Origin: Baffinella frigidus
Taxonomy: Eukaryota; Cryptophyceae; Cryptomonadales; Baffinellaceae
Assembly: GCA_026770585.1 (NCBI GenBank)
Contig: MU646439.1
Location: forward strand, 180,518 to 198,225
DNA: 17,708 nucleotides
Direction of reading: 5' to 3'
The translations under genes and the position numbers were made by a program. The notes beneath the pieces were generated by a model. It saw only the letters and a program-made list of their open reading frames with translations. It did no database searches and was not told where the DNA came from. Shown here in pieces: positions 7,074 to 14,034 of the stretch (positions within the stretch are counted from its first letter, which is position 1; each line of letters begins with the position of its first letter).

Positions 7074-7240
7074 ACATCGTGGGCGGGCCTGAGCCTATCC
7101 GTAGGAGCCCCCCTATGTCCCTACGGATTGCCTACCGTAGGGTCCTAGGTCTTATCGCTTGGGGGTTATTCAAAACCCCTTCGAAGACCGCTGTGTGGGT
7201 AGGCAAGGGACACAAACGTCACATCGTGGGCGGGCCTGAG
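7074..7240 (+). repeat. 20-bp direct repeats flanking a family E segment
   Basis: ACATCGTGGGCGGGCCTGAG occurs at 7074-7093 and identically at 7221-7240. Between them lies family E copy 2 (about 7103-7197): CCCTACGGATTGCCTACCGT, AGGGTCCTAGGTCTTATCGC, GGGGGTTATTCAAAACCCCT, TCGAAGACCGCTGTG. The exact 20-bp flanks could mark an insertion duplication or a local tandem duplication. Confidence 0.8.
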
Positions 7241-7250
7241 GTCACTGCTA

Positions 7251-7423
7251 GAGCGTTAGCGGTAATTGTTGTCCATTTTGGACGTGCGGTTTCCCGGTTT
7301 TCCGGTTTTTTAAACAGTTGTCAAGGCCGTAAAAAAAATTAAATGGACACTTCTGGTACAAATGAAAACCGGAAAACCGGAAAACCGCACGTCCAAAACG
7401 GACAACAATTACCGCAAACTCTC
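7251..7423. mobile_element. Foldback MITE, family I
   Basis: 173 bp with TA at 7249-7250 and 7424-7425. The left arm, GAGCGTTAGCGGTAATTGTT onward, faces the right arm ending AACAATTACCGCAAACTCTC. Arms are about 60 bp with roughly six mismatches. Inside each arm is a doubled CCGGTTTTCCGG motif, giving smaller alternative hairpins. Confidence 0.87.
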
Positions 7424-7483
7424 TAGCAGGAAGAGTGTGCTAACGTCAACCCCCATCCAACCTGCCCACTTAAGGATCCAAAC

Positions 7484-7623
7484 TTATCCGGAGGAACCTA
7501 TTTTTCTTTCAATTCCTGGTAACGAAAATCACTACACAAATACTTTAATATTACTAGTAAGAACGAATTGTGTCGTGATTTTCGTTGCCAGGAAATGAAA
7601 GAAAAATACGTTTCCCTGGATAA
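7484..7623. mobile_element. Foldback MITE, family J
   Basis: Arms TTATCCGGAGGAACC plus TATTTTTCTTTC at the left face GAAAGAAAAATACGTTTCCC plus TGGATAA at the right. Further inside, CCTGGTAACGAAAATCAC faces GTGATTTTCGTTGCCAGG. The loop contains CACTACACAAATACTTTAAT and ACTAGTAAGA. These are shared with the family B interiors and with the pair of repeats at 11590-11780. Confidence 0.83.
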
Positions 7624-7712
7624 AAACAAGCCAGATTGGCGCCCTACTTCTACTCAAAAGTTGGCGGTTTGTATGGGGGGTTGCTTTAGCAAAGTCTTCC
7701 CGCTAGTGGCTA

Positions 7713-7813
7713 TCCCTTAAGTGGCCAGTAGGCTCATACACCCTACCGTAGGGCCCTAGGACATGCCTAGGACCTCTTGGCGGTCAATTTTGACCGGCTG
7801 GCCACTTAAGGGA
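7713..7813. mobile_element. Foldback MITE, family F, copy 1 (complete)
   Basis: 101 bp with TA at 7711-7712 and 7814-7815. The 16-bp perfect ends are TCCCTTAAGTGGCCAG and CTGGCCACTTAAGGGA. The interior has GTAGGCTCATACACCCTACC, then CGTAGGGCCCTAGGACATGC, which is the shared hairpin core. A second hairpin (GGTCAATTTTGACC) sits near the right end. Confidence 0.88.
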
Positions 7814-7916
7814 TACGTCTCGAGGCAGGGAATTCACTGTAAAATCAGTGAACTCACACCAAAATAAGGCCTGGTCACATGGCCCAGACGTATAGTCCCT
7901 AGGGCAGTCCAGGGTC

Positions 7917-8025
7917 ATTCTTGGAGCCATTAGGTCGTTCTTGGAGCCGTTTTCTTCTGAAAATTGACTTTTGCATATTGTTTTCTCTTGAAATTTGACT
8001 TTTGAATACCCCCCCCAAGAGCCCT
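7917..8025 (-). repeat. Family Q repeat, copy 1
   Basis: ATTCTTGGAGCCATTAGG and TCGTTCTTGGAGCCGTTTTC (two tandem units) are followed by AAATTGACTTTTG, AAATTTGACTTTTGAATACC and a C run. The same order recurs at 15190-15310. On the minus strand both copies have open frames with a similar peptide (GGYSKV, then NGSKN). That could indicate a decayed gene end, but the DNA is equally explained by repeat copying. Confidence 0.65.
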
Positions 8026-8070
8026 CCGCTGTACCGGGGGCGACGAGGCAGTAGCGGTCTTCCGCGGAGA

Positions 8071-8478
8071 GCGCCATGCATGGCATGAGCGCCACGTAAT
8101 AGACGTATTGTACTTTTCGGGTCCGCGATTTTGGGTCGGGGTCGGGGAGTCGGGAAAAATCGAAAATATCGAAAAAGGGCTCTAGTATTTGTGACATATT
8201 ATGGGTGGGGGGTGCATCTTGTCATCATATCAATGCATAAGATAGCATAAAATCAAAAATATCGAAAAAGGGCTCTAGTATTTGTGACATATTATGGGTG
8301 GGGGGTGCATCTTGTCATCATATCAATGCATAAGATAGCATTAAACTTTAGATGGACGCACCAATTATCGAGATTTTCATTTCCCGACACCCTGACCCGA
8401 CCTCGAGAAAATCCGCGCTGACCCGAAAAGTACAATACCCAGCGCCGAGCGCCACGCCATGCATGGCGCTCGCCATTC
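8071..8478. repeat. Large imperfect palindrome K with an internal 93-bp tandem duplication
   Basis: GTATTGTACTTTTCGGGTC (8105-8123) is perfectly inverted at 8420-8438. The pairing extends outward through GCCATGCATGGC on both sides and inward through GGTCGGGGTCGGGGAGTCGGG-type sequence and CCCGACACCCTGACCCGACC. In the middle, AATCGAAAATATCGAAAAAG through GATAGCATAA (8158-8250) is repeated almost exactly at 8251-8343. No open frame of interest is present. It could be an old foldback transposon whose loop has duplicated. Confidence 0.82.
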
Positions 8479-8515
8479 CCGCCCACTTCAGGAGGGACGT
8501 AGAGACACCCACTTA

Positions 8516-8640
8516 AGGGTGTAGGGTGTAGGGTGTAGAGTGTAGGGTGTAGGGTGTAGGGTGTAGGGTGTAGGATGTAGGGTGTAGGGTGTGGGGTGCA
8601 GGGTGTAGGATGTAGGGTGTAGGATGTAGGGTGTAGGAAT
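8516..8640 (+). repeat. GGGTGTA heptamer array (telomere-variant)
   Basis: About 17 units of 7 bp, consensus GGGTGTA with occasional GAGTGTA, GGATGTA and GGGTGCA. The unit length and G-rich orientation match the telomeric TTTAGGG, with TTTA replaced by TGTA. The tyrosine/leucine/histidine/proline frames here are by-products. Confidence 0.88.
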
Positions 8641-8685
8641 GAGGTACCGGGGGCGACAAGGCAGTAGCGGCCTTCCGCGGCCAAC

Positions 8686-9065
8686 GCCATGCCCATCGCG
8701 GCCCCCTCCGTGTCATCCCCCTGTCGTTTGGTGTTTGGTGTTTGGTGTTTAGTGTTTGAGGTTTGAGGATTGGGGTTTAGGGTTGGGGTTTGGAGCTTGG
8801 GGTTCAGGGTTCAGGGTTCAGGGTTTGGAGTTCGAGGTTCGAGGATGAGGGTTTGATGCCCATCGCTGCCCCCTCCGTGTCACCCCCCTGTCGTTTGGTG
8901 TTGAGGGCTTAGGGCTTAGGGCTTAGAAAGTTAGGATTTAGGAAGCCAGGGGGCTTCTTGAGGGTTTGGGGTATGGTGTTTGGGGTTTAGGGTTCAGGGT
9001 TTGGAGTTTGAGGTTTGAGGATGCGGGTTTGATGCCCATCGCGCCCCCCTCCGTGTCGTCTCCCT
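8686..9065 (+). repeat. Triplicated GC-rich block in telomere-like sequence
   Basis: GCCCATCGCGGCCCCCTCCG with TGTCATCCCCCTGTCGTTTG occurs at about 8690-8733, 8860-8900 and, less complete, 9034-9065. The spacing is about 170-175 bp. The gaps hold degenerate GGTTTGGGGTTTAGGG units. Confidence 0.8.
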
Positions 9066-9250
9066 GGTTTAGGGTTTAGGGTTGGGGGTTGGGGGTTTAG
9101 GGTGTGGGGTGTGGGGTTTGGGGTTTGGGGTTCAGGGTCGAGGGTTTGGGGTGTAGGGTTTAGGGTGTAGGGTTTAGGGTGTAGGGTTTAGGTTCTAGGG
9201 TTTAGGGCTTATGGTCTAGGGTTTAGGGTTTAGGGTCTAGGGTTTAGGGT
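8733..9250 (+). repeat. Degenerate interstitial telomeric repeats
   Basis: Long tract of heptamer variants: GTTTGGT, TTTAGGG, GTTCAGG, GTGTAGG, GTCTAGG. TTTAGGG becomes the commonest form toward 9150-9250. All are in plus orientation. No gene. Confidence 0.85.
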
Positions 9251-9257
9251 TTAGAGT

Positions 9258-9905
9258 GGACGCTGAGTGAGGCGATGGCGCTCAGGGTTTAAGGTCTAAG
9301 GTCCACACTTGCCTAGGGTGTAGGGTTTCGGGTGTAGGGTTTCGGGTCTGGGTTTTACCAGGGGTCAGACGCGTCTTGAGGCAACGGCGCCTAGGGTTTA
9401 GGGTCTAGGGTCCACACTTGCCCAGGGTTTAGGGATGTGGGGTTTCGGGTTCATTTCGGGTCTATGTTGGGTCTGGTTTTGGGTCTATTTTGGGTCTGAT
9501 ATTTTGGGTCTATTTTGGGTCTGGGTTTTACCAGGGGCCGGACGCTGCTCGAGGCAATGGCGCCTAGGGTTTAGGGTCTTGGGTCCACACTTGCCCAGGG
9601 TTTCGGGTTGTGGGTTTCGGGTTTATTTTGGGTCTATTTTGGGCCTGATTTTGGGCCTATTTTGGGTCTGATATTTTGGGTCTATTTTGGGTCTGGGTGC
9701 CAAGGGTCGGACGCTGCTCGAGGCAATGGCGCTTAGGGTTTAGGGTCTTGGGTCCACACTTGCCTAGGGTTTAAGGTTTGGGTTTTGGGTTTATTTCGGG
9801 TCTATTTTGGTCTGGCTTTGGGTCTATTTTGGGTCTGATATTTTGGGTCTGGTATTTTGGGTCTGGGTTTTGGGTTTGTTTTGGGGTTTTACCAGGGGCC
9901 GGACG
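9258..9905 (+). repeat. Family P tandem units, about 170-190 bp
   Basis: Each unit has GGACGCTGCTCGAGGCAATG, GCGCCTAGGGTTTAGGGTCT, TGGGTCCACACTTGCCCAGG, then a run of TTTTGGGTCTATTTTGGGTC and GGGTTTTACCAGGGG. Anchor positions are about 9258, 9369, 9540, 9709 and 9901. The T/G-rich half is itself built from 10-12-bp TATTTTGGGTC units. An inverted piece of the unit truncates the Rep remnant at 13683. Confidence 0.85.
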
Positions 9906-10690
9906 CTTCTTGAGGCGATTGATCGCCCGGGGACGTGCGCTGACCACTCGGCCACGATGCCGTCTGCGCACCGAGAGACTCGTATATTACGGGCCTGGAT
10001 ACGTATATTACGCACCTGGATACGTATGTGACGGGCCTGGATACGTATACACCGAGGGTTTACGGTCCGGGATACGTGTGTTACTGGGCGGGGTACGTAT
10101 ATTACGGGTCTGGATATGTGTATTAGACGCTTCGGGAGGCGATTGATCGCCCGGGGACGTGCGCGGACCACTCCGCGACAATCCCGTCTGCGCACCGAGA
10201 GACTCGTATATTACGGGCTTGGATACATATATACCGGGCTTGGATACATATATTACCGGCTTGGATGTGTTTATTACGGGCCTGGATACGTATATTACGG
10301 GCCTGGATACGTATACACCAAGTGTTTACGGTCCGGGATACGTATATTACGGGTTTGGATACGTATATTACGGGTCTGGATATGTATATTAGACGCTTCG
10401 GGAGGCGATGGCTCGGCCGGGGACGTGCGTTGACCACTCAGCCACGATGCCGTCTGCACACCAAGAGACTCGTATATTACGCACCTGGATACGTATACTA
10501 AGGGCTTGGATACATATATAACGGGCTTGGATACAGATATACGTATACTACGGGCTTGGATACATATATACCGGGCTTGGATACATATATTACCGGCTTG
10601 GATGTGTTTATTACGGGCCTGGATTCGTATATTACGGGCCTGGATACGTACAAACGGGGCCCGGGGACGTGAGCTGACCACTCCACCACC
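9906..10690. repeat. 21-bp minisatellite in three higher-order blocks
   Basis: The unit is CGTATATTACGGGCCTGGATA (split here as CGTATATTACGGG plus CCTGGATA). Blocks lie at about 9979-10127, 10205-10392 and 10471-10651, with about six to nine units each. The blocks are separated by a GC-rich spacer: GGCGATTGATCGCC, GGGGACGTGCGCTGACCACT, and GCCGTCTGCGCACCGAGAGA. Spacer copies start at about 9915, 10139, 10405 and, partly, 10660. The 21-bp period keeps frames open on both strands, which explains the many tyrosine/glycine/isoleucine frames. Confidence 0.9.
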
Positions 10691-10710
10691 GCCCCATCTG
10701 CGCACGAAGC

Positions 10711-10885
10711 TTTCTCTAGGCGGACAATCCCTTGAGAAGGACTGAATGCATGGTTTCTCTTCCTTTAGACGGACCGAATCCCGGGGTTCTCTTCTTTTAG
10801 GCGGACTGGATAACGTGTTTATTTGTCTTTAGGCGGACTGAACACCGTGTGTATGTTCCTTTAGGAGGACCGAATGCGGGATTCG
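10711..10885 (+). repeat. Degenerate 31-bp minisatellite
   Basis: CTTTAGGCGGACTGAA-type motifs occur near 10713, 10764, 10795, 10827 and 10858, each followed by a variable ACCGTGTGTATGTTC-type stretch. The last four are about 31 bp apart. Confidence 0.75.
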
Positions 10886-10903
10886 CAGGAGATATTCGGT
10901 GGG

Positions 10904-11115
10904 ACCACTCGAGGCTAGAAATGTGACCATTTTATAACTGGGATTCTTTTACAAGTGGAGGAAAAAAAGTGGGTGTAGTAATTTTCACACAAATAGGGGC
11001 GTTTGGTCACGTTACTGGGGGAATTCCCCCAATGACGCGACCAAGCCTGCCCGTGACTGGTACTAAATTTAACAACCCCACATTCAAAATACTCCCTCTT
11101 CCAGCCTCGAGTGGG
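10904..11115. mobile_element. B-like imperfect foldback element
   Basis: CCACTCGAGGCTAG at the left faces CCAGCCTCGAGTGG at the right; CCACTCGAG is also the family B terminus. The centre has a strong hairpin, TTGGTCACGTTACTGGGGG / CCCCCAATGACGCGACCAA, around GAATTC. The regions between ends and centre do not pair well. ATTTAACAACCCCACA inside is shared with 13408-13425. Confidence 0.7.
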
Positions 11116-11187
11116 AGGGGAGAAGACCGGCTCCGGCAGAAAAAAGGACCGTCTCGTCCGGCGAGAATATGACTGCGGTTGCCGGGC

Positions 11188-11402
11188 CAGAGTGGGCCTT
11201 CCATTCCATTATTGGATCATCTGAAGAAGCGCGCACGTCCCACACCTGCTCGTTCAAACTGATTCAAATTGTTTGATTTGATTCAAATTGATTTGATTTG
11301 ATTCAAATTATTCGGTTTGAGTTGATTTGATTGGAATGCCGGGGCAGAGTAGGCCTTCCATTCCATTATTGGATCGTCTGAGGTGGCGCGCGCACGTCCC
11401 AC
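11188..11402 (+). repeat. 60-bp direct repeat separating AT-rich minisatellites
   Basis: GCAGAGTAGGCCTTCCATTC, CATTATTGGATCGTCTGAGG and GCGCGCGCACGTCCCAC lie at 11343-11402, and with few changes at about 11188-11248. Each copy is followed by an AT-rich tract of different repeat type. Confidence 0.85.
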
Positions 11403-11580
11403 CCCTGATTTGATAGTCAAATCATTTAATTTGATAGTCAAATCATTTGATCTGACAGTCGAACCATTCGGTTTGATTAAAATCCAACTCAAATCGATTG
11501 ATTTGGTCCAAACTGAATTAAAATGATTTGGTGTGGTTCAAATTGTTCGATCGGATTCAAATCAGATTGAAATCAACCCA
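11255..11580. repeat. AT-rich minisatellites built on TGATTTGA/TCAAATCA
   Basis: 11255-11335 holds units like GATTCAAATTGATTTGATTT. 11407-11470 holds three 21-bp units of AATTTGATAGTCAAATCATTT type, each a small palindrome. 11471-11580 continues with looser TTGATTNAAAT units. The composition is sharply AT-rich against GC-rich neighbours. Confidence 0.85.
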
Positions 11581-11589
11581 AATTCTTTT

Positions 11590-11780
11590 CGCAATGAAAA
11601 TTGCCAGACACATGCGTTGGTATCACTAGTAAGATCTTTTTGAGCAATTTTCGTGTGAAGAGGCGCGGTCGTTGCTTACCTGCAATTTCAAGGAACTTGG
11701 CAGTAAAAATTACCACACAGATGCGTCACCATAACTAGCATGATCTTTCGTGTGGAAATTTTCGTGTGAAGAGGGCGCAT
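11590..11780 (+). repeat. Pair of related 75-bp hairpin repeats
   Basis: GAAAATTGCCAGACACATGC, then ACTAGTAAGATC and CAATTTTCGTGTGAAGAGG (11597-11662), resembles AAAATTACCACACAGATGCG, ACTAGCATGATC and AAATTTTCGTGTGAAGAGG (11705-11774). Each copy has inverted ends (GAAAATT / AATTTTC). ACTAGTAAGA also occurs in the loop of element J at 7554. Confidence 0.72.
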
Positions 11781-12191
11781 ACCTGGACGCGGCCGTCGCG
11801 CGTGGAGCCGGCTAAGAGCGAACCGTTGTGGTTGTGGTGTGCTGACAGGATTGCTGACGTGCCCGAGGGGCGGATCGTCTGGCTCACTTTCGCCGTGCGC
11901 AGCGACCAGATCTGAATAAGGGGCGAGATTTAGGACACGGGTGTAGTAAAGGACGTGGCAGGTGTAGTAAAGGACGTGACTCTGGTCGTGATAGGGACAC
12001 GATGCGTACATGATGAGATAGTTTGGACGTGCGCAGCGACCATATCTGCAAGGGGGGCGCGATTCAGGACGCGACCAGGTGTAGTACAGGACGTGACTTT
12101 GGTCGCGTCCGTACTCACGACCGGGCGTCGTTGGGAGTCCGGGCAGCGAGAAACACGTCACGGGTGGACGACCTAATCCATGCGTCAACGA

Positions 12192-12331
12192 CCACCAACC
12201 CTCACGATTGGACCAAACCGTCGATTTTAGATTGTAGATTTACCCTTGCAGAGACCCCGGATCTGGGGTCTCTGCAAGGGTAAATCTCAAGTCTAAAATC
12301 GATGATTTGGTCCACCCGGGAGGGTTGGTGG
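12192..12331. mobile_element. Foldback element, N-type ends, copy N0
   Basis: 140 bp. Ends CCACCAACCCTC and GAGGGTTGGTGG. Inside, TTTGGACC-type arms, TCGATTTTAGA / TCTAAAATCGA and AGATTTACCCTTGCAGAGAC / GTCTCTGCAAGGGTAAATCT pair, closing on a tiny CCGGATCTGG loop. The innermost arms are a perfect match. The interior differs from N1 and N2, but the 12-bp terminus and the GGACCAAA motif are the same. Confidence 0.87.
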
Positions 12332-12574
12332 GACCGGACGAAACAAGGACGTGACTCTGGTCCTGATGAGGTCACGATGTGGACATGATGAGTTATGTTG
12401 GCCGTGCGTAGCGACCAGATCTGGCGGAGGGACGCGATTTGGGACACGACCAGTGTCAAGGACGTGACTTCGGTCGTGATTAGGGACACGCTGAGATGTT
12501 TGGGACGTGCGCAGCGACCAGATCTGGCGGAGAGAGAAAATTTTATCGCGGATCGAAACCAACGTGGCCACCGC

Positions 12575-12777
12575 GTGTTGCCTACCGTGGTCCCTACGGG
12601 TTGCCTACCGTAGGGTCCCTACGGGTTGCCTACCGTAGGGTCCCTACGGGTTGCCTACCGTAGGGTCCCTACGGGCTGCCTACCGTAGGGTCCCTACGGG
12701 TTGCCTACCGTAGGGTCCCTACGGGTTGCCTACCGTAGGGTCCCTACGGGTTGCCTACCGTAGGGTCCCTACGGGTT
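12575..12777 (+). repeat. 25-bp hairpin tandem array derived from family E
   Basis: Seven full units of GGGTTGCCTACCGTAGGG plus TCCCTAC start at 12598, 12623, 12648, 12673, 12698, 12723 and 12748, preceded by one 23-bp variant. Only one base differs among the full units (C in the unit at 12673). Each unit is itself a hairpin (CCGTAGGG / CCCTACGG). The same sequence occurs once, un-amplified, in family E at about 7120 and 13940. The near identity indicates a recent expansion. Confidence 0.93.
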
Positions 12778-12908
12778 CCCGTCCGTAGAAGCCGTGTAAG
12801 ACTCAGAGGAGGGACGCGATGCAGGACACGAACAGGTGTAGTAAAGGACGTGACTTCGGTCGTGATGAGGGACAAGATCAGCATCTCACAGGATGAGACG
12901 TTTTGGTA

Positions 12909-13008
12909 TCCCTTAAGTGACCAACGGGCAAATAATCGCCCGTGGAAGCCCTAGGCAGGTCCTAGGACCCTACGGTAGGACGTATGAGCCTACTAGTCGC
13001 TTAAGGGA
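12909..13008. mobile_element. Foldback MITE, family F, copy 2
   Basis: 100 bp with TA at 12907-12908 and 13009-13010. Ends TCCCTTAAGTGACCA and TAGTCGCTTAAGGGA. The interior has GGAAGCCCTAGGCAGGTCCT and the core CCTAGGACCCTACGGTAGG, then GTATGAGCCTACTAG. The left part holds a small separate hairpin (CGGGCAAATAATCGCCCG). Confidence 0.88.
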
Positions 13009-13074
13009 TATCGCAGGATGGGACATTTTGGACGTGCGCAGGGACAAGATCTGCACGAGTTCAACGGTTGGGGT

Positions 13075-13125
13075 TGAGTGTTTAATATTTAGGGTTTACG
13101 GGGCAGGGATCAGGGTGTAGGGTGC
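13075..13125 (+). repeat. Short telomere-like stretch
   Basis: TTGAGTGTTTAATATTTAGG, GTTTACGGGGCAGGGATCAG and GGTGTAGGGTGC resemble the degenerate telomeric sequence at 4026 and 4394. Confidence 0.6.
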
Positions 13126-13186
13126 ACCTGGATGATAGAGGACGACCGGGCGTCGTTGGAGCAGGCCGCGACAAAACTCCCCCCGT

Positions 13187-13375
13187 CGGGGCTGCTCGAG
13201 AAAACACCAACAGGTTGTGAGGAAAAACGGTTATGGCAGAGCTCAGCTTGCCGTTGAAGGTGCCAACGGCTCTGGCTGCGCGCGTCTCATAACCTGACCT
13301 CGGTTGTGTAAAGCCCCGTCGGGCTCGAGAAAACACCAACAGGTTACGAGAAAAATAAACCAGGTTATGAGACAG
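13187..13375. repeat. Direct and inverted repeats around GAGAAAACACCAACAGGTT
   Basis: CTCGAGAAAACACCAACAGG with TT lies at 13194-13215 and 13324-13345, both preceded by CCCCGTCGGG-like sequence. CGTCTCATAACCTG (13284) is the inverse of CAGGTTATGAGAC (13361). The GGTTATGAGAC motif recurs near 13466. No gene; likely remains of rearranged elements. Confidence 0.7.
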
Positions 13376-13493
13376 GAAGCAACCAGACCACGAGACGGTT
13401 ATGGGTGGATTTAACAACCCCACACATAAAACCACTAAAGGTTTCGTGCTCAACGTGTTTCCTGGATTATGAGACAGTTCCGGGTGGACGGCC

Positions 13494-13691
13494 TATTGGG
13501 TGAGGTACGTTGCTTTTTCACACGAGGTTTGCCCTGACACAAAACGAGATCACCTTCAAGAATTTTTGGAGTCATATGATCCCATTCGTATGTCCCAGCT
13601 CAAGATTTTCATGCCCAAGGCCCACTTGGATGGCTGCTCACGCGAGAGCGAGAAAACATGTTACGTATCCAGACCAGCAACCACACCCTAG
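13494..13691 (+). pseudogene. Remnant of a CRESS-type Rep protein (HUH endonuclease domain)
   Basis: A 63-codon open stretch (13500-13691) resembles the middle of the N-terminal nicking domain of replication-associated proteins of circular single-stranded DNA viruses and related plasmids. Seen directly: an HEVCP segment (residues 8-12), then DHLQ (17-20) in the place of the metal-binding HUH-type motif II; an SQLK...MPKAH segment (32-42); and TCYVSR (53-58) in the place of the catalytic-tyrosine motif III, with R where K is usual. Motif I and the whole helicase domain are absent. A TGA interrupts the frame upstream at 13470. The downstream end, including the stop, is supplied by an inverted family P repeat from 13683. 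It is too short to work. An endogenous viral element or plasmid scrap is my reading; identification rests on motif order only. Confidence 0.6.
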
Positions 13692-13746
13692 GCAAGTGTG
13701 GACCCTAGACCTTAGCCTCTGAGCGCCATCGCCTCACTCAGCGTCC
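13683..13746 (-). repeat. Inverted fragment of family P
   Basis: The minus strand reads GGACGCTGAGTGAGGCGATG, GCGCTCAGAGG and GTCCACACTTGCCTAGGGTG, matching 9258-9320. It overlaps the last residues of the Rep remnant and marks the rearrangement point that cut it. Confidence 0.85.
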
Positions 13747-13934
13747 GGCTGCTGGTAACCTACACAGCGGGCTACGCGCAGGGATTTTCGTGGCCCAAAT
13801 CAGACCACCGTTCCATTACCTTATCCGTAGTTCCTCTTGAAGAGCGCGGCCCACCGAGACAAAAGTCGAGAGTGGAACGTCTCAAAGCAAAAGTGGAACC
13901 TCTGTTAACTTAAAAAGTAACAGTGGAGAACCCC
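13747..13934. other. Unique spacer, no feature seen
   Basis: Contains short repeated AAAGTCGAGAGTGGAAC / AAAAGTGGAACCTC / AGTAACAGTGGAGAACC motifs. No convincing open frame or element ends were found. Confidence 0.4.
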
Positions 13935-14034
13935 CCGATGTCCCTACGGGTTGCCTACCGTAGGGTTCTAGGTCTTATCGCTTAGGGGTTATTCAACACC
14001 CCTTCGAAGCCCGCGGTTCAAAGCCCGCGGGCTT
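13935..14034 (+). repeat. Family E segment, copy 3, with GC hairpin tail
   Basis: CCCTACGGGTTGCCTACCGT, AGGGTTCTAGGTCTTATCGC and TTAGGGGTTATTCAACACCC follow the E order. The tail forms a hairpin, GAAGCCCGCGG / CCCGCGGGCTTC (14006-14034). This copy matches the 25-bp array unit exactly across the CCCTACGGGTTGCCTACCGT part. Confidence 0.8.

Larger units (their letters stand above)
8031..8692 (+). repeat. 49-bp direct repeat, spacing about 613 bp
   Basis: GTACCGGGGGCGACGAGGCA followed by GTAGCGGTCTTCCGCGG and an ACGCCATGC-type end lies at 8031-8080 and 8644-8692. The repeats bracket the large palindrome K and the GGTGTAG array. Confidence 0.8.
11894..13060 (+). repeat. Family M repeat array, interrupted
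   Basis: The unit contains GTGCGCAGCGACCAGATCTG, GGGACGCGATTCAGGACACG, CAGGTGTAGTAAAGGACGTG and ACTTCGGTCGTGATGAGGGA with a CACGATG end. Stretches lie at 11894-12150, 12333-12543, 12794-12905 and 13014-13060. They are split by foldback N0 (12192-12331), the 25-bp hairpin array (12575-12777) and element F2 (12909-13008). Removing the insertions leaves about five units of roughly 100-135 bp. Confidence 0.82.

Noticed and set aside
9915-9965. tRNA-Leu/Ser gene on the minus strand
   Set aside because: There is an A-box match only; no B-box, acceptor pairing or plausible anticodon arm was found.
9771-10745. Many overlapping open frames on both strands over the 21-bp minisatellite
   Set aside because: A 21-bp period without stops stays open in several frames at once. 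The tyrosine/glycine/isoleucine-rich products are not gene-like.
12575-12777. CRISPR array
   Set aside because: The 25-bp units are contiguous, with no unique spacers, and the window is eukaryotic.
13400-13440. An apparent Rep motif I (FNNP-like) upstream of and in frame with the Rep remnant
   Set aside because: The underlying DNA, ATTTAACAACCCCACA, is a repeat also found inside the foldback at 11068. A stop codon separates it from the remnant, so the resemblance is coincidental.
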